A DNA stretch of 64,000 nucleotides from Pseudomonadota bacterium (GTDB taxonomy: Bacteria > Pseudomonadota > Gammaproteobacteria > Steroidobacterales > Steroidobacteraceae). The notes under the pieces were generated by a model, which ran no database searches, was not told the DNA's origin, and worked only from the letters and a program-made list of their open reading frames with translations. Positions 9,303 through 17,969 of the stretch are shown one piece after another. A program made the position numbers and the translations under genes. Each line of letters begins with the position of its first letter. Position 1 is the first letter of the stretch. The stretch is taken from assembly GCA_037200975.1 (NCBI GenBank), contig JBBCGI010000001.1, positions 124,001 through 188,000 of the forward strand, in the 5' to 3' direction.

Positions 9303-11720
9303 ATGCAGGCCCTGCGACGACATCTGCGCCCGCTGCGCCGCCGGACGAAAGTCCTGTTGGCGCTCGGAGCCGCGTGCGCCGTGGCCGTGGGCCTGTGGTT
9401 CTGGGCGCTGCTGCCCGCACCGCTGTTCGCGCAGCCTCTGTCGTACGTGCTCGAGGCGCGCGACGGCACGTTGCTGGGCGCGCGCATCGCACAGGACGGG
9501 CAATGGCGCTTTCCGCCGCGCGCAGCCGTGCCGGCCAAGTTCAAGGCGGCGCTGCTCGCATTCGAGGACAAGCGGTTCGAGGCGCACATCGGCGTGGATC
9601 CCTTGGCTGTCGCGCGCGCGGTGCGCCTCAACACGCGCGCGGGTCATGTCGTCAGCGGCGGCAGCACGTTGACCATGCAGCTGGCGCGGCTGGCGCTGCG
9701 CGGGGAACGCGACGAACGCACGCTGCGGGCAAAACTCATCGAAGCCGCGCTCGCGTTGCGCATCGAATCGGCTTACGACAAGGAACACATCCTCGCGTTG
9801 TATGCGGGCCATGCGCCGTTCGGCGGCAACGTGGTTGGGCTCGAAGCCGCCGCCTGGCGCTATTTCGGACGCGATCCCGAATCGTTGTCGTGGGCGGAGG
9901 CGGCGACGCTCGCGGTGCTGCCCAACAACCCGGCGCTGGTCACGCTCAGCCAGCGTCGCGACAAGCTCGAGGCGAAGCGCAACTTCGTGCTGCGCAAACT
10001 ACATGCCAGCGGCGCGTTGAGCGCACTCGACCTCGCGCTTGCCCTGAGCGAACCGCTGACCGCCGCGCCGCGCGACCTTCCCGATCTCGCGCCGCATCTG
10101 CTCGAGACCCTGCGCGCGCAGAACCCCGCGCAACACCGGTTCCGCACCACGCTCGATCCGCGGCTGCAGGCCGAAGCCTCACAACTGCTGCGCGAACACT
10201 CGGCGAACCTGTCGCGGCAGCAGGTTTACAACGCCGCCGCAATCGTCATCGACAACCTGACCTTCGAAGTCCTCGCCTACGTCGGCAACGGAAAAGGGGA
10301 CATGCCTGTTTTTCCGAGCGACGCCGCGGAAAATAGGCATGTCCCCTTTAATCGCGGGTATGCGGTTGACATCATTCGACGGCCGCGCAGCACGGGCAGC
10401 ATTCTCAAACCGCTGCTGTATGCCGCCATGCTCCAGGACGGCGCGCTCACGCCGCGCATGCTGCTGCCCGACGTGCCGACGCACTACGAAGGTTTCACGC
10501 CCGAAAACTTCGACCGCCAATATCGCGGCGCCGTGCGCGCCGACGAAGCGCTGGCGCACTCGCTCAATCTACCCGCGGTCCACATGCTCAAGACCTACGG
10601 CGTGGCACGCTTCGCCGACGTGTTGCGCAATGCCGGCATGACCACCCTCACGCGCCCGGCCGACGACTACGGCCTCACGCTCATCCTCGGTGGCGCCGAG
10701 GGCAACCTCTGGGACATCTCGCAGATGTACGCGGGCCTCGTACACATCGCTCGCGCGGGCGCAGCGGACCCGGCGCCGCGCTTCCGCGACCTGCACGTGC
10801 TCGTCGGTCAAGCCGAACATGCGCACCCGCCGACTCCGATCACGCCCGGCGCCGCGTGGCTCACGCTCGACGCATTGCTCGAAGTGCCGCGCCCCGGCGA
10901 AGAAGGCAACTGGAAAAAGTTCGCCTCCAGCCGCGCCATCGCCTGGAAGACCGGCACCAGCTGGGGTCTGCGCGATGGCTGGGCCGTGGGCAACACGCGC
11001 CGCTACACGGTGGGTGTGTGGGCCGGCAACGCGAGCGGCGAAGGCCGCCCCGGCCTCACGGGCTCCGCGATGGCCGCACCGCTGATGTTCGCGCTGTTCA
11101 ACGGCCTGCCCACCTCGGGCTTCATCGACATTCCCACCTGGTCGCTGCGCCGTATCGACACCTGCGTGAACGACGGCTACCTCGCCATCGAAGGTTGTGA
11201 GGCCGAACAAAGCTGGGTGCCGCGCGACAGCCGCTTCGACGCCCTGAGTCCTCACAACCTGTGGGTCAACCTCGACGCCGCCGGCGGCCGCCGTGTCGAC
11301 GGCGACTGCGAGTCCCCGGGCGCCATGACCCACGCGAACTGGTTCGTCCTGCCACCCGCCCAGGAGTATTTCTACCGGCGTCAACACACCGAATACCGGC
11401 CCCTGCCCGCGCTGCGCGCCGATTGCGCCGTCACGGCCGCCGCGCGCGGCTCGCTGGCGGTGATCTATCCAGATCCGAATGCACGCGTGCTGATCCCCCG
11501 GGAGCTCAACGGCGAGCGCGGCCGCACGGTGTTCGAGGCCGTTTCCCGCCGTCCGGACGCGACCATCTACTGGCATCTCGACGACCAATACCTGGGCGCA
11601 ACGCACACTTTCCACCAGCAATCGTTGGACATCGAGCCGGGGCCTCACATACTGACCCTGGTGGATGACGAGGGGGAACGGGTCGCACGACGCTTTCAGG
11701 TCCTCGCCACGCGCAACTGA
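9303..11720 (+). CDS. pbpC: Penicillin-binding protein 1C (bifunctional)
   Basis: An 805-residue inner-membrane peptidoglycan synthase. A short cytoplasmic tail is followed by one membrane helix (about residues 18-40). The GT51 glycosyltransferase domain has its catalytic Glu near residue 88 (LAFEDKRFEAHIG) and the block GGSTLTMQLARLAL. The transpeptidase domain has STGSILK (Ser366, Lys369) and KTGTS (Lys549). A C-terminal BiPBP_C-type domain follows. It starts 3 bp after the alpha-2-macroglobulin stop, so the two are co-transcribed. Odd feature: residues about 331-350, just before the active-site serine motif, are encoded by a REP palindrome (10293-10349). The reading frame survives, so the gene probably still works. 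Confidence 0.94.
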   Translation: MQALRRHLRPLRRRTKVLLALGAACAVAVGLWFWALLPAPLFAQPLSYVLEARDGTLLGARIAQDGQWRFPPRAAVPAKFKAALLAFEDKRFEAHIGVDPLAVARAVRLNTRAGHVVSGGSTLTMQLARLALRGERDERTLRAKLIEAALALRIESAYDKEHILALYAGHAPFGGNVVGLEAAAWRYFGRDPESLSWAEAATLAVLPNNPALVTLSQRRDKLEAKRNFVLRKLHASGALSALDLALALSEPLTAAPRDLPDLAPHLLETLRAQNPAQHRFRTTLDPRLQAEASQLLREHSANLSRQQVYNAAAIVIDNLTFEVLAYVGNGKGDMPVFPSDAAENRHVPFNRGYAVDIIRRPRSTGSILKPLLYAAMLQDGALTPRMLLPDVPTHYEGFTPENFDRQYRGAVRADEALAHSLNLPAVHMLKTYGVARFADVLRNAGMTTLTRPADDYGLTLILGGAEGNLWDISQMYAGLVHIARAGAADPAPRFRDLHVLVGQAEHAHPPTPITPGAAWLTLDALLEVPRPGEEGNWKKFASSRAIAWKTGTSWGLRDGWAVGNTRRYTVGVWAGNASGEGRPGLTGSAMAAPLMFALFNGLPTSGFIDIPTWSLRRIDTCVNDGYLAIEGCEAEQSWVPRDSRFDALSPHNLWVNLDAAGGRRVDGDCESPGAMTHANWFVLPPAQEYFYRRQHTEYRPLPALRADCAVTAAARGSLAVIYPDPNARVLIPRELNGERGRTVFEAVSRRPDATIYWHLDDQYLGATHTFHQQSLDIEPGPHILTLVDDEGERVARRFQVLATRN
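10293..10349. repeat. REP palindrome (family A) inside pbpC, read in frame
   Basis: The arms read AAAGGGGACATGCCT then G/A, T4-5 and CCG, facing each other around a short loop. The core matches the palindrome at 13767-13824 and the two half-sites around the RAYT gene. It contributes about 20 residues (including KGDMPVFP and ENRHVPF) to PbpC without a stop or frameshift. Confidence 0.9.
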
Positions 11721-11745
11721 CACACGCGATCCTGGAGACGAGGCC

Positions 11746-12600
11746 GTGTTCGACGGATTCACGCTAACAACCATGGAGACGAACGAAGTCGCGATCCGCC
11801 TGCGGCATGGCGGCTCCGGCCCGCCGCTGCTGCTGCTGCACGGCTTTCCGCAGACCCACGCGATGTGGTCGAAGATCGCCCCGCGCCTGGCACAGCACTA
11901 CACGGTCGTCTGCCCGGATCTGCGCGGTTACGGCGGCAGCGGCAAACCGGAATCCAGCACCAACCACGAAACGTATTCCAAGCGCGCGATGGCGCGCGAC
12001 CAGATCGAAGTCATGAAGAAGCTGGGCTTCGACAAGTTCTTCGTCGCGGGTCACGACCGCGGCGGCCGCTGCGCCTATCGACTGGCGCTCGATTCACCGG
12101 GCTCGGTCAGCAAACTCGCCGTGCTCGATATCGTGCCGACCGGCGACACCCTGCGCCGCGCGGACTGGCGTTTCGGCATGGGTTACTGGCATTGGTTTTT
12201 ACTGGCGCAGGCGCACCCGCTGCCCGAACGCATGATCAGCGCGGATCCGATCGCGTTCCTGTTTCGCCACGGGCAGGCGTCGTCGGACTTCGAAGCCTAT
12301 GAGGACTTCCTGCAGAACGCGCGCGATCCCAAGGCGATCCACGCCATGTGCGAGGACTATCGCGCGGCGGTGAGCGTGGACTTCCAGCAGGACCAGGCCG
12401 ATCGTGGCATCCGCAAGATCGAATGCCCGACGCTCGTGTTATGGGGCAGCAAGGGCGTGATTCCCAAGTGGTACGACCCGGTCGGCGTCTGGAAAGACTG
12501 GGCGAGCGATGTCCGCGGCGGGGAGCTCGACAGCGGCCATATGCTGGCGGAAGAAGCGCCCGACGCCACCTACGAAGCGCTGCGGAAGTTCTTCGGCTGA
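11746..12600 (+). CDS. Alpha/beta hydrolase, fluoroacetate/haloacetate dehalogenase-like
   Basis: A 284-residue cytoplasmic alpha/beta-hydrolase. All residues known to matter in fluoroacetate dehalogenase can be placed: nucleophile Asp104 in GHDRGGR, carboxylate-binding Arg105 and Arg108, the second acid Asp128 (VLDIVPT), halide-pocket His149-Trp150 (YWHWF) and Tyr205 (CEDYRA), and catalytic His265 (DSGHMLAEEAP). This matches the haloacetate dehalogenase group more closely than generic epoxide hydrolases. The GTG start at 11746 has GGAG 8 bp upstream and begins at the usual family N-terminus; the frame is open upstream inside the tail of pbpC. The substrate is inferred from the active site only. 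It has its own ribosome site 25 bp after pbpC and may be read through from it. Confidence 0.85.
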   Translation: MFDGFTLTTMETNEVAIRLRHGGSGPPLLLLHGFPQTHAMWSKIAPRLAQHYTVVCPDLRGYGGSGKPESSTNHETYSKRAMARDQIEVMKKLGFDKFFVAGHDRGGRCAYRLALDSPGSVSKLAVLDIVPTGDTLRRADWRFGMGYWHWFLLAQAHPLPERMISADPIAFLFRHGQASSDFEAYEDFLQNARDPKAIHAMCEDYRAAVSVDFQQDQADRGIRKIECPTLVLWGSKGVIPKWYDPVGVWKDWASDVRGGELDSGHMLAEEAPDATYEALRKFFG

Positions 12601-12616
12601 TTTGACAGTCGTCTGT

Positions 12617-12649
12617 AAAAACTACAGGCGGTGACGGTCCACCGCCTGT
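12617..12649 (-). terminator. Intrinsic terminator for the small minus-strand gene
   Basis: A 10-bp stem, ACAGGCGGTG facing CACCGCCTGT, is followed on the minus strand by AG and a T5 run. It sits 9 bp past the stop of the gene at 12658-12921. It lies between convergent genes and may also slow plus-strand transcripts. Confidence 0.7.
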
Positions 12650-12657
12650 TGTTAGCC

Positions 12658-12921
12658 CTACTTCTGCGAGGCCTTTCCGCCGGTGGAAGGTTCCACGCGC
12701 GGCGCGGAGCGCGGCCGCAGCGCCGGGTCTTCACCCTTCGCGCGTTTCTTTCCGGCCGCTTCCGCGGCCTCCAAGTCTTCGGCTTCGCGGCTGGTTTGCG
12801 GTGCCGCGCGTAACGCAGCCTTTTCGACGTCGTTGTTCGCGACGTAGTTCTCACTCCGTTTGCGGAAACGCCTTGCCGCTTCGTAATCCCCTTCGCCCTG
12901 AACTTTGTCTTCGTTGGCCAT
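12658..12921 (-). CDS. Small hydrophilic protein of unknown function
   Basis: An 87-residue protein, very rich in charged residues and alanine (for example YEAARRFRKRSENYVANND), with no signal peptide or membrane segment. The basic, proline-rich C-terminal half looks disordered. A ribosome-like GAGGTGAAGC precedes the ATG and an intrinsic terminator follows the stop, which supports a real transcribed gene. I do not recognise a family with certainty; the composition resembles small stress-related proteins found near envelope-stress genes. Confidence 0.65.
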   Translation of the reverse strand: MANEDKVQGEGDYEAARRFRKRSENYVANNDVEKAALRAAPQTSREAEDLEAAEAAGKKRAKGEDPALRPRSAPRVEPSTGGKASQK

Positions 12922-13090
12922 GCTTCACCTCGTGTGCGACGTGTTGTCATTAGAGCGGATATTTCGCGGAGAATTCGCACGGTGCGGCGCAGTCCTACGA
13001 CACAATCAGTTGGCGAGACGCTTCGGCGGAACCTGGCGTTCGGCACACTGGTCCCATCGAATCAAGGATTGATTCCTGGAGCTTTTCGAC

Positions 13091-13291
13091 ATGGGCCGAT
13101 CAATGACTGCAGAAGCCGGACACCTCGCGTTCGGCGAGCTCGCCGCGGCGGGCGCATCCCCGGCCGACCTCGAGCAATACAAGCTCGATCGGCTGCTCGA
13201 GCTGCGCGCGGTGATCGAGGCCTTGCGCAACGACGGCGGCAACGATCTGCTGGACGACGTTCGCGCCGGCCTGGAGCGCTCGCTCCTTTAG
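13091..13291 (+). CDS. Small hypothetical protein
   Basis: A 66-residue, mostly helical and acidic protein (LEQYKLDRLLELRAVIEAL). A GGAG lies about 9 bp before the ATG; an internal ATG at 13103 is an alternative start. There is no signal peptide or membrane segment. It precedes a stand-alone receiver protein by about 100 bp on the same strand. No function can be assigned from sequence. Confidence 0.5.
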   Translation: MGRSMTAEAGHLAFGELAAAGASPADLEQYKLDRLLELRAVIEALRNDGGNDLLDDVRAGLERSLL

Positions 13292-13391
13292 TCCCGTTGC
13301 GACGGACCCCTGCCCGCAAGAATCCATTGAATGCGGGCCGGTAGGCTTGCGACAATACGCGCCCCGTGTTGGCAGGCAGGCTTTGAGCGAC

Positions 13392-13766
13392 ATGACCGCG
13401 CATCCGCTTCGCGTCCTGATTGCCGAAGACAACGACGACCTGCGTGACCTGCTGGTCACACTGGTTTCCGCGGAATCCGACATGAAGTGTGTGGGCACGG
13501 CTTCCGACGTGGACGCCGTCATCGCCAGCACCGCCGAGCACAAGGCGGATGTGCTGGTGCTCGATCTCGAACTGCAGGGCCGCTCGAGCATCGACGTGTT
13601 GAGAGCCGTGCGGACTGCCGGTCACAACATATCGATCATCGTGTTCTCAGGCCACGCGCACCCGGAGATGATTCGTCACACGCTGGCCGCGGGTGCGGAT
13701 GCCTATGTGCCCAAAAACGGCGATTTCGAATTGCTGCTAGACGCGATCCGCGACAAACGCGTCTGA
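13392..13766 (+). CDS. Stand-alone response regulator receiver (CheY-like)
   Basis: A 124-residue single receiver domain with no output domain. The acidic pocket is in LIAEDNDDL, the phospho-acceptor Asp in VLVLDLELQG, the switch Ser in IIVFSGHA and the conserved Lys in YVPKNGD. It would relay or sink phosphate from one of the kinases nearby; which one is not visible. The ATG at 13392 begins at the family N-terminus, though the frame is open to 13347. Its TGA is followed at once by a REP palindrome. Confidence 0.85.
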   Translation: MTAHPLRVLIAEDNDDLRDLLVTLVSAESDMKCVGTASDVDAVIASTAEHKADVLVLDLELQGRSSIDVLRAVRTAGHNISIIVFSGHAHPEMIRHTLAAGADAYVPKNGDFELLLDAIRDKRV

Positions 13767-13824
13767 GGAAAAGGGGACATGCCTATTTATTGGGCCGCCA
13801 ATAAATAGGCATGTCCCCTTTTCC
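13767..13824. repeat. REP palindrome (family A), perfect 27-bp arms
   Basis: Two perfect 27-bp arms, beginning GGAAAAGGGGACATGCC, face each other around the 4-nt loop gccg. It starts on the base after the TGA of the receiver gene and ends 20 bp before the stop of the convergent barrel-protein gene. It shares its core with the copies in pbpC and around the RAYT gene. It could also act as a two-way terminator, since the T-rich arm ends follow the stem on both strands. Confidence 0.95.
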
Positions 13825-13843
13825 TTCCGTAACAGCTAACTAA

Positions 13844-14434
13844 CTAGAATCGCCAGGCGGCGGTCAGCCACAACGCGTCGGAGTCATCCAGACCCTGCAG
13901 GTCGAACTTCTCGTACTCGAAGCGGATGTTGAGCTTCTCGCCGATGTTGGCGCCGATGCCCGCGCCATACACCAGATCCTCGGACTCCTCGTCGAACTCG
14001 GCGCGGCCATCGATCTCGTTCTCGACACCCACGTTCGCGTCATAGAAGTAATAACCAAGGCGGCCATAGACCTCGAAGTACGGGCCCAGCGGAATGGTGC
14101 CGACCACGTACGGTGCGAAGCCGTCGACCGAGGCATCCACATTGAACCCCGGTACCACGGCGCCGGATGGCTCACCGAGATTGATGTAGTCGAGCTCGAA
14201 CGCCAGGAAACGATTCAGGCGATACCCCGCGAAGAACTTGTACGCGGTGTCATCGTCGTCCCAGCCTTCCACCGTGTCGTCCACATCGTCGACGTCGTCG
14301 ATGCCCGCATTGAATTGCCCGACGCCGCCGCCGACGTAAAAGCCGGACACTTCATCCTGTGCCTGCGCATACGCCGCCGGCGCCAGAGCCCCCGTCGTCA
14401 AGGCAGCGATCGCTGCAGCTAGTTTCACATTCAT
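13844..14434 (-). CDS. Outer-membrane beta-barrel protein (OmpA/opacity-like fold)
   Basis: A 196-residue precursor with a clear signal peptide (to AAYAQAQ) followed by alternating aromatic/polar strands typical of an eight-stranded barrel: GFYVGGGVGQF, YKFFAGYRLNRFLAFELDYI, VYGRLGYYFYD, LNIRFEYEKFDLQ. It ends in the outer-membrane signature WRF. An aspartate-rich loop (DDVDDVDDTVEGWDDDD) lies after the first strand and could bind cations. AAGGAAG sits at good spacing before the ATG. Function beyond a small surface barrel is unknown. Confidence 0.85.
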   Translation of the reverse strand: MNVKLAAAIAALTTGALAPAAYAQAQDEVSGFYVGGGVGQFNAGIDDVDDVDDTVEGWDDDDTAYKFFAGYRLNRFLAFELDYINLGEPSGAVVPGFNVDASVDGFAPYVVGTIPLGPYFEVYGRLGYYFYDANVGVENEIDGRAEFDEESEDLVYGAGIGANIGEKLNIRFEYEKFDLQGLDDSDALWLTAAWRF

Positions 14435-14715
14435 TGGTACTTCCTTGAGTGGTCGAACTGCGGCGGCACGTTACGCGGCGACCCCGGACCCGCCACTCAG
14501 TGGCGGCCACGCATCGGTGTCGGCCCCGGCTGTCGGCGCCTTGCGTGAGGGTTCTCTGTCGGTGCGCCGGAATTTCGTGGCGCCCCGCCAACGAATCGCC
14601 CGCGTGAGCACCAAACGACGCCGGAAAAGTCTTACCGCAGTCACTCGCGCCGCGAGTCTTAAGAAAACTCCCCTGCGGCCTTACGATTCGTGCCTCGCTA
14701 ACAAGGAGAAATATC

Positions 14716-15369
14716 ATGGTGTCAGCCGACGTCACCCGACAGAAATATCCGTTCACGCTTCCCGATCTGCCCTACGCATACGACGCGCTGGAGCCGCACC
14801 TCGATCAGAAAACATTGCAGCTGCATCATCGCGAGCACCACGCCACCTACGTGAAGAAACTCAACGAAGCGTTGGCGAAGGAAGAAACGCTCCAGCAGCT
14901 CACACTCGCGCAATTGCTGCGCGACCCCGACAAACTACCGCCGGCCGTGCGCACCGCCGTGATCAACAATGGTGGCGGCCACCTGCTGCACGACCTGTTC
15001 TGGAATTCGCTGGCGCCCGCGCCGGCGAAAGCGCCGTCGAGCGCATTCGGCAAGGCGTTGAACGATTCCTTCGGTTCGCTCGAAGACTTCCGCAAGAAGT
15101 TCAGTGCTGCCGCCGCCGGACATTTCGCCAGCGGCTGGGTGGCGCTGACCGTCGAACACGCCACGCGGAAACTCGCGATCGAAGCTCTGAAAGATCACAC
15201 CGTGCCCCGACCGGGCGACAAAACGGCGGTGTTGATCCTCGATGTCTGGGAGCACGCGTACTACCTCAAATTCCAGAACCGGCGGCCCGAATTCATCGAA
15301 GCGTTCTGGAACGTGGCCAATTGGGCGCACGCGGACGAATTGTTCGTGAGCGCGAAGGCGGCGGCGTGA
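14716..15369 (+). CDS. Iron/manganese superoxide dismutase
   Basis: A 217-residue cytoplasmic enzyme converting superoxide to peroxide and oxygen. All four metal ligands are in place: His in LEPHLD, His in GGHLLHDLFW, and Asp and His in DVWEHAYYLKFQNRR. The glycine-rich NNGGGHLL segment and the His in LKDHTVPRP, at the place where Mn enzymes carry Gln, leave the metal choice open; it may be Fe, Mn or cambialistic. No signal peptide. A strong AAGGAG lies 7 bp before the ATG. The 281-bp gap upstream, shared with the divergent barrel gene, must hold its promoter. Confidence 0.93.
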   Translation: MVSADVTRQKYPFTLPDLPYAYDALEPHLDQKTLQLHHREHHATYVKKLNEALAKEETLQQLTLAQLLRDPDKLPPAVRTAVINNGGGHLLHDLFWNSLAPAPAKAPSSAFGKALNDSFGSLEDFRKKFSAAAAGHFASGWVALTVEHATRKLAIEALKDHTVPRPGDKTAVLILDVWEHAYYLKFQNRRPEFIEAFWNVANWAHADELFVSAKAAA

Positions 15370-15514
15370 GGCAGCGGCGTTGCACGACGCTCCATCGCTG
15401 TAGGAAACTTCTGACGCGCGTAGCGGAAGTCTGCCGGACAGGCGGGTCATCTCACAAATGTAGACTTCAGCAATGCACGAGATAAACCAACAAGTTGTGG
15501 AGCAGCCCCGGGCC

Positions 15515-16153
15515 ATGAATCGCACCAGAGTCATGATTGTGGATGACCACCAGGTTGTCCGCGCCGGCCTACGAACCCTGATCAATGCGCAGCCCGACCT
15601 CGCGGTCGTCGCCGAGGCAACTTCAGGTCGCGACGCGATGGATCAGCTCAGACAACACACCATCGACGTGTTGCTGCTCGACCTGTCGCTGCCGGATGTC
15701 TCCGGCCTCGACGTGCTCAAACACGCGAAGGCGCATTACGAGTCGGTGGGTGTGCTCATCCTGAGCGCGTTCCCCGAGGCGCAATACGGCTTGAACGTGT
15801 TGCGCGGCGGTGCCAGCGGCTTCGTCGGCAAAGGCACGGAAGAATCCGAGCTCTTCCGCGCCATCCGCACGGTGGCCCGCGGTGGCCGTTACGTGGGGCC
15901 CGACCTCGCCGACCTGCTGGTCGCCGGCGTTCGCGGCGACCCGAACGCCCCGTTGCACAGCATCCTCTCGGAACGTGAGTTCCAGATCTTCTGCAAACTC
16001 GCGCAAGGCGAGTCGGTGTCGGAAATCGCGAATCGCCTGTTCCTGAGCGTGAAGACGGTGAGCACCTACCGCAGTCGCATCCTCGAGAAGATGTCCATGA
16101 AGAGTAATGCTGACATCACGACCTATGCGCTACGGAATAACCTCGTTCAATAG
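15515..16153 (+). CDS. NarL/FixJ-family response regulator
   Basis: A DNA-binding response regulator of about 212 residues. The receiver domain has VMIVDDHQVV and phospho-Asp in LLLDLSLPD; the C-terminal LuxR-type helix-turn-helix is LSEREFQIFCKLAQGESVSEIANRLFLSVKTVSTYRSRI, resembling UvrY/GacA. The frame is open to an ATG at 15473, but the ATG at 15515 starts at the usual family N-terminus. It is followed by a second receiver gene and, convergently, a HisKA_3-type kinase, which is the natural candidate partner for a NarL-type regulator. Pairing is inferred from position. Confidence 0.88.
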   Translation: MNRTRVMIVDDHQVVRAGLRTLINAQPDLAVVAEATSGRDAMDQLRQHTIDVLLLDLSLPDVSGLDVLKHAKAHYESVGVLILSAFPEAQYGLNVLRGGASGFVGKGTEESELFRAIRTVARGGRYVGPDLADLLVAGVRGDPNAPLHSILSEREFQIFCKLAQGESVSEIANRLFLSVKTVSTYRSRILEKMSMKSNADITTYALRNNLVQ

Positions 16154-16180
16154 TTAGGGCCGCAGGCCGTGGATGGGGTG

Positions 16181-16663
16181 ATGGAATACCAGCAGTCGAC
16201 GTCAGCACCTTCGGCCGCGTCTCGCGGCCAGCCGGCCGCCAATGCGGCACGCAAGAACGGCGCGCCAGGCAAACCGTTGAGAATCCTGCTGGTCGAGGAT
16301 TCGCCGCTGCTGCGTGGGCGCCTGGAAAACATGCTGTCGCAGCATGCGGCCTTCAAGGTGACTGGCCTCGCCGCGGCGGAAGCCGAAGCGGTGGAGAAAC
16401 TCGACTCGGTGCCTTACGACGCCATCGTCGTCGACGTGGAACTGCGCCCGGGCAGCGGCATCGGCGTCATCCGCCAGGCTCGCGCCCGCAACAAGGCGAG
16501 CGGGGACGGCGGCCACGTCTGGATCATCGTGCTGACCAACTACGATCTGCCGACCGTGCGTGAGCGCTGCATGCAGGCCGGCGCCGATCACTTCCTCGAC
16601 AAGATGCGCGAGATCGACCAGCTCATTCCGATCCTGCTGGGGATCGCGGCACGTAAGCCGTAA
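16181..16663 (+). CDS. Stand-alone response regulator receiver
   Basis: About 160 residues: a variable Ala/Ser-rich leader, then a single receiver domain with ILLVEDSPLLR, phospho-Asp in IVVDVELRPG, switch Thr in IIVLTNYD and a conserved Lys in FLDKMREID. No output domain. GTG codons at 16169 and 16178 are alternative starts. It follows the NarL-type regulator by 27 bp, so the two are probably co-transcribed. Its 3' end overlaps the convergent kinase gene by 41 bp. Confidence 0.82.
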   Translation: MEYQQSTSAPSAASRGQPAANAARKNGAPGKPLRILLVEDSPLLRGRLENMLSQHAAFKVTGLAAAEAEAVEKLDSVPYDAIVVDVELRPGSGIGVIRQARARNKASGDGGHVWIIVLTNYDLPTVRERCMQAGADHFLDKMREIDQLIPILLGIAARKP

Positions 16664-17360
16664 TCCGGTTGCCCTGGCCGGGCGATGCGGCCACCGACAG
16701 ATTGCCGCCGGCACCGGACATCCGGTGCCGCATGCCCGTGAGCGCACGTTGTTGCGCTTCGTCCATGGCGGCACTGTCATCGCCGACGGTCATGAGGTAA
16801 CCCTCGCCTTGCGGCTCGATCACCAATTCCACGTGTTTCGCGCCGCCGCGTTTCAACAGATTGATCAGCGCTTCCTGCGCGACCCGAAACAGCGTGAGCT
16901 GCGCGGTCGATTCGAGATCGGGCAGATCTTCGGGCAAGGTGACGATGCACTCCACCTGTGCGGCGCGACACGCCTCTTCGAAATGGCTGCGCAGCGCGAC
17001 CGGTAACCCGAAGTGATCGAGCAAGGATGGCCGCAGGTTCTCGACCACGCGCCGCTTGAGCGTCATCGCCTGGTTCAACATCTGCAAGACGGAGCGGAAT
17101 TTTTCCTGCCCCGGACCATCGAGCGTCGCGCCGATATGTGATTGCAGCCAGGCCATGTCCATCTTCGCCGCGGTGATGAGACCGCCGAGCTCATCATGCA
17201 GCTCCTTGGCGAGCTGCGAACGCTCCGCCTCCATGAGGCGCAACAACTCTGTCGAAAGCAGCGACAACTCTTCGGTGCGCGCGGCGACGCGGGCCTCGAG
17301 TTCGGGATCGTATTGCACACCGGCCGGGCTCACGCCCGGCTCTTTGTCAGCCATCGTCAT
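16623..17360 (-). CDS. NarX-type (HisKA_3) sensor kinase, cytoplasmic
   Basis: A 245-residue soluble kinase: an N-terminal coiled coil, the phospho-His motif QLAKELHDELGGLI, and an ATPase domain with an N-box (FRVAQEALINLLKRGGAK) and C-terminal GMRHRMSGAGGNL. The G1 box is unusual (VGDDSAAMD instead of DDGxG), so ATP binding may be weak. No sensor domain is visible. It is the last gene of the leftward yqjD-yqjE-yqjK-ferritin group, 33 bp past the ferritin gene. It probably partners the NarL-type regulator whose operon converges on it. Confidence 0.85.
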   Translation of the reverse strand: MTMADKEPGVSPAGVQYDPELEARVAARTEELSLLSTELLRLMEAERSQLAKELHDELGGLITAAKMDMAWLQSHIGATLDGPGQEKFRSVLQMLNQAMTLKRRVVENLRPSLLDHFGLPVALRSHFEEACRAAQVECIVTLPEDLPDLESTAQLTLFRVAQEALINLLKRGGAKHVELVIEPQGEGYLMTVGDDSAAMDEAQQRALTGMRHRMSGAGGNLSVAASPGQGNRITAYVPRSPAGSE

Positions 17361-17393
17361 GGTCGCCTCGCGAACCCCCCGCTCCGAGGGCGA

Positions 17394-17969
17394 TCAATCC
17401 TTCGGCAAATCCTCGAGCAAATCAACGAGGTCTTCGGCGTGTTCTTCTTCCTGCGCCAGGATCGATTCGAGAATCCGCCGCGTGGTCGAATCGCGCTGGC
17501 CGATGAAATTGACCATCTCGCGATAACTCTCGATGGCGATCCGTTCGGCGAACAGGTCGGCCTCGAGCATGGCACGCAAGGACGTGGCTTCGTCGTATTC
17601 GGAGTGACTGCGCGACAGCAGCGTCGCTGGATTCAGATCCGGGTCTTCACCCAGCTGCACGATGCGCTCCGCGATCTTGTCGGCATGTTCCTGTTCCTCA
17701 CCCGCGTGTTCGAGGAACTCGGCCGAGACGAACTTCGCGCGGATGCCATGTGTGACGAAATAGTGCCGCTTGTACCGCAACACACACACCAGCTCGGTGG
17801 CCAGCGCCGTCTGCAGTAGTTCGACGATGGCGAGGCGGTCCGCCTCCGGATAACTCGGCGTGACCGCACCTTTCATCATCTGCTCGCGGGCACGTTTGCG
17901 CAGCGCGCTCAGATCCGAAATGAATGCCTTGTCTCCCGCCGGCACCTGGTCTTTCAGATTCGCGTTCAT
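17394..17969 (-). CDS. Ferritin-like/bacterioferritin-type protein
   Basis: A 191-residue four-helix iron protein. Metal-ligand residues are seen in LATELVCVLRYKRHYF, EFLEHAGEEQEHADKIAERI and LEADLFAERIAIESYR, with a final LAQEEEHAEDLVDLL. It would store iron or limit Fenton chemistry in the cytoplasm. The start at 17969 has AGGAGA at spacing 4 and overlaps the stop of the YqjK-like gene as ATGA, so translation is coupled. The longer open frame reaching 18098 has no independent support. The operon context links it to envelope and oxidative stress. Confidence 0.88.
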   Translation of the reverse strand: MNANLKDQVPAGDKAFISDLSALRKRAREQMMKGAVTPSYPEADRLAIVELLQTALATELVCVLRYKRHYFVTHGIRAKFVSAEFLEHAGEEQEHADKIAERIVQLGEDPDLNPATLLSRSHSEYDEATSLRAMLEADLFAERIAIESYREMVNFIGQRDSTTRRILESILAQEEEHAEDLVDLLEDLPKD

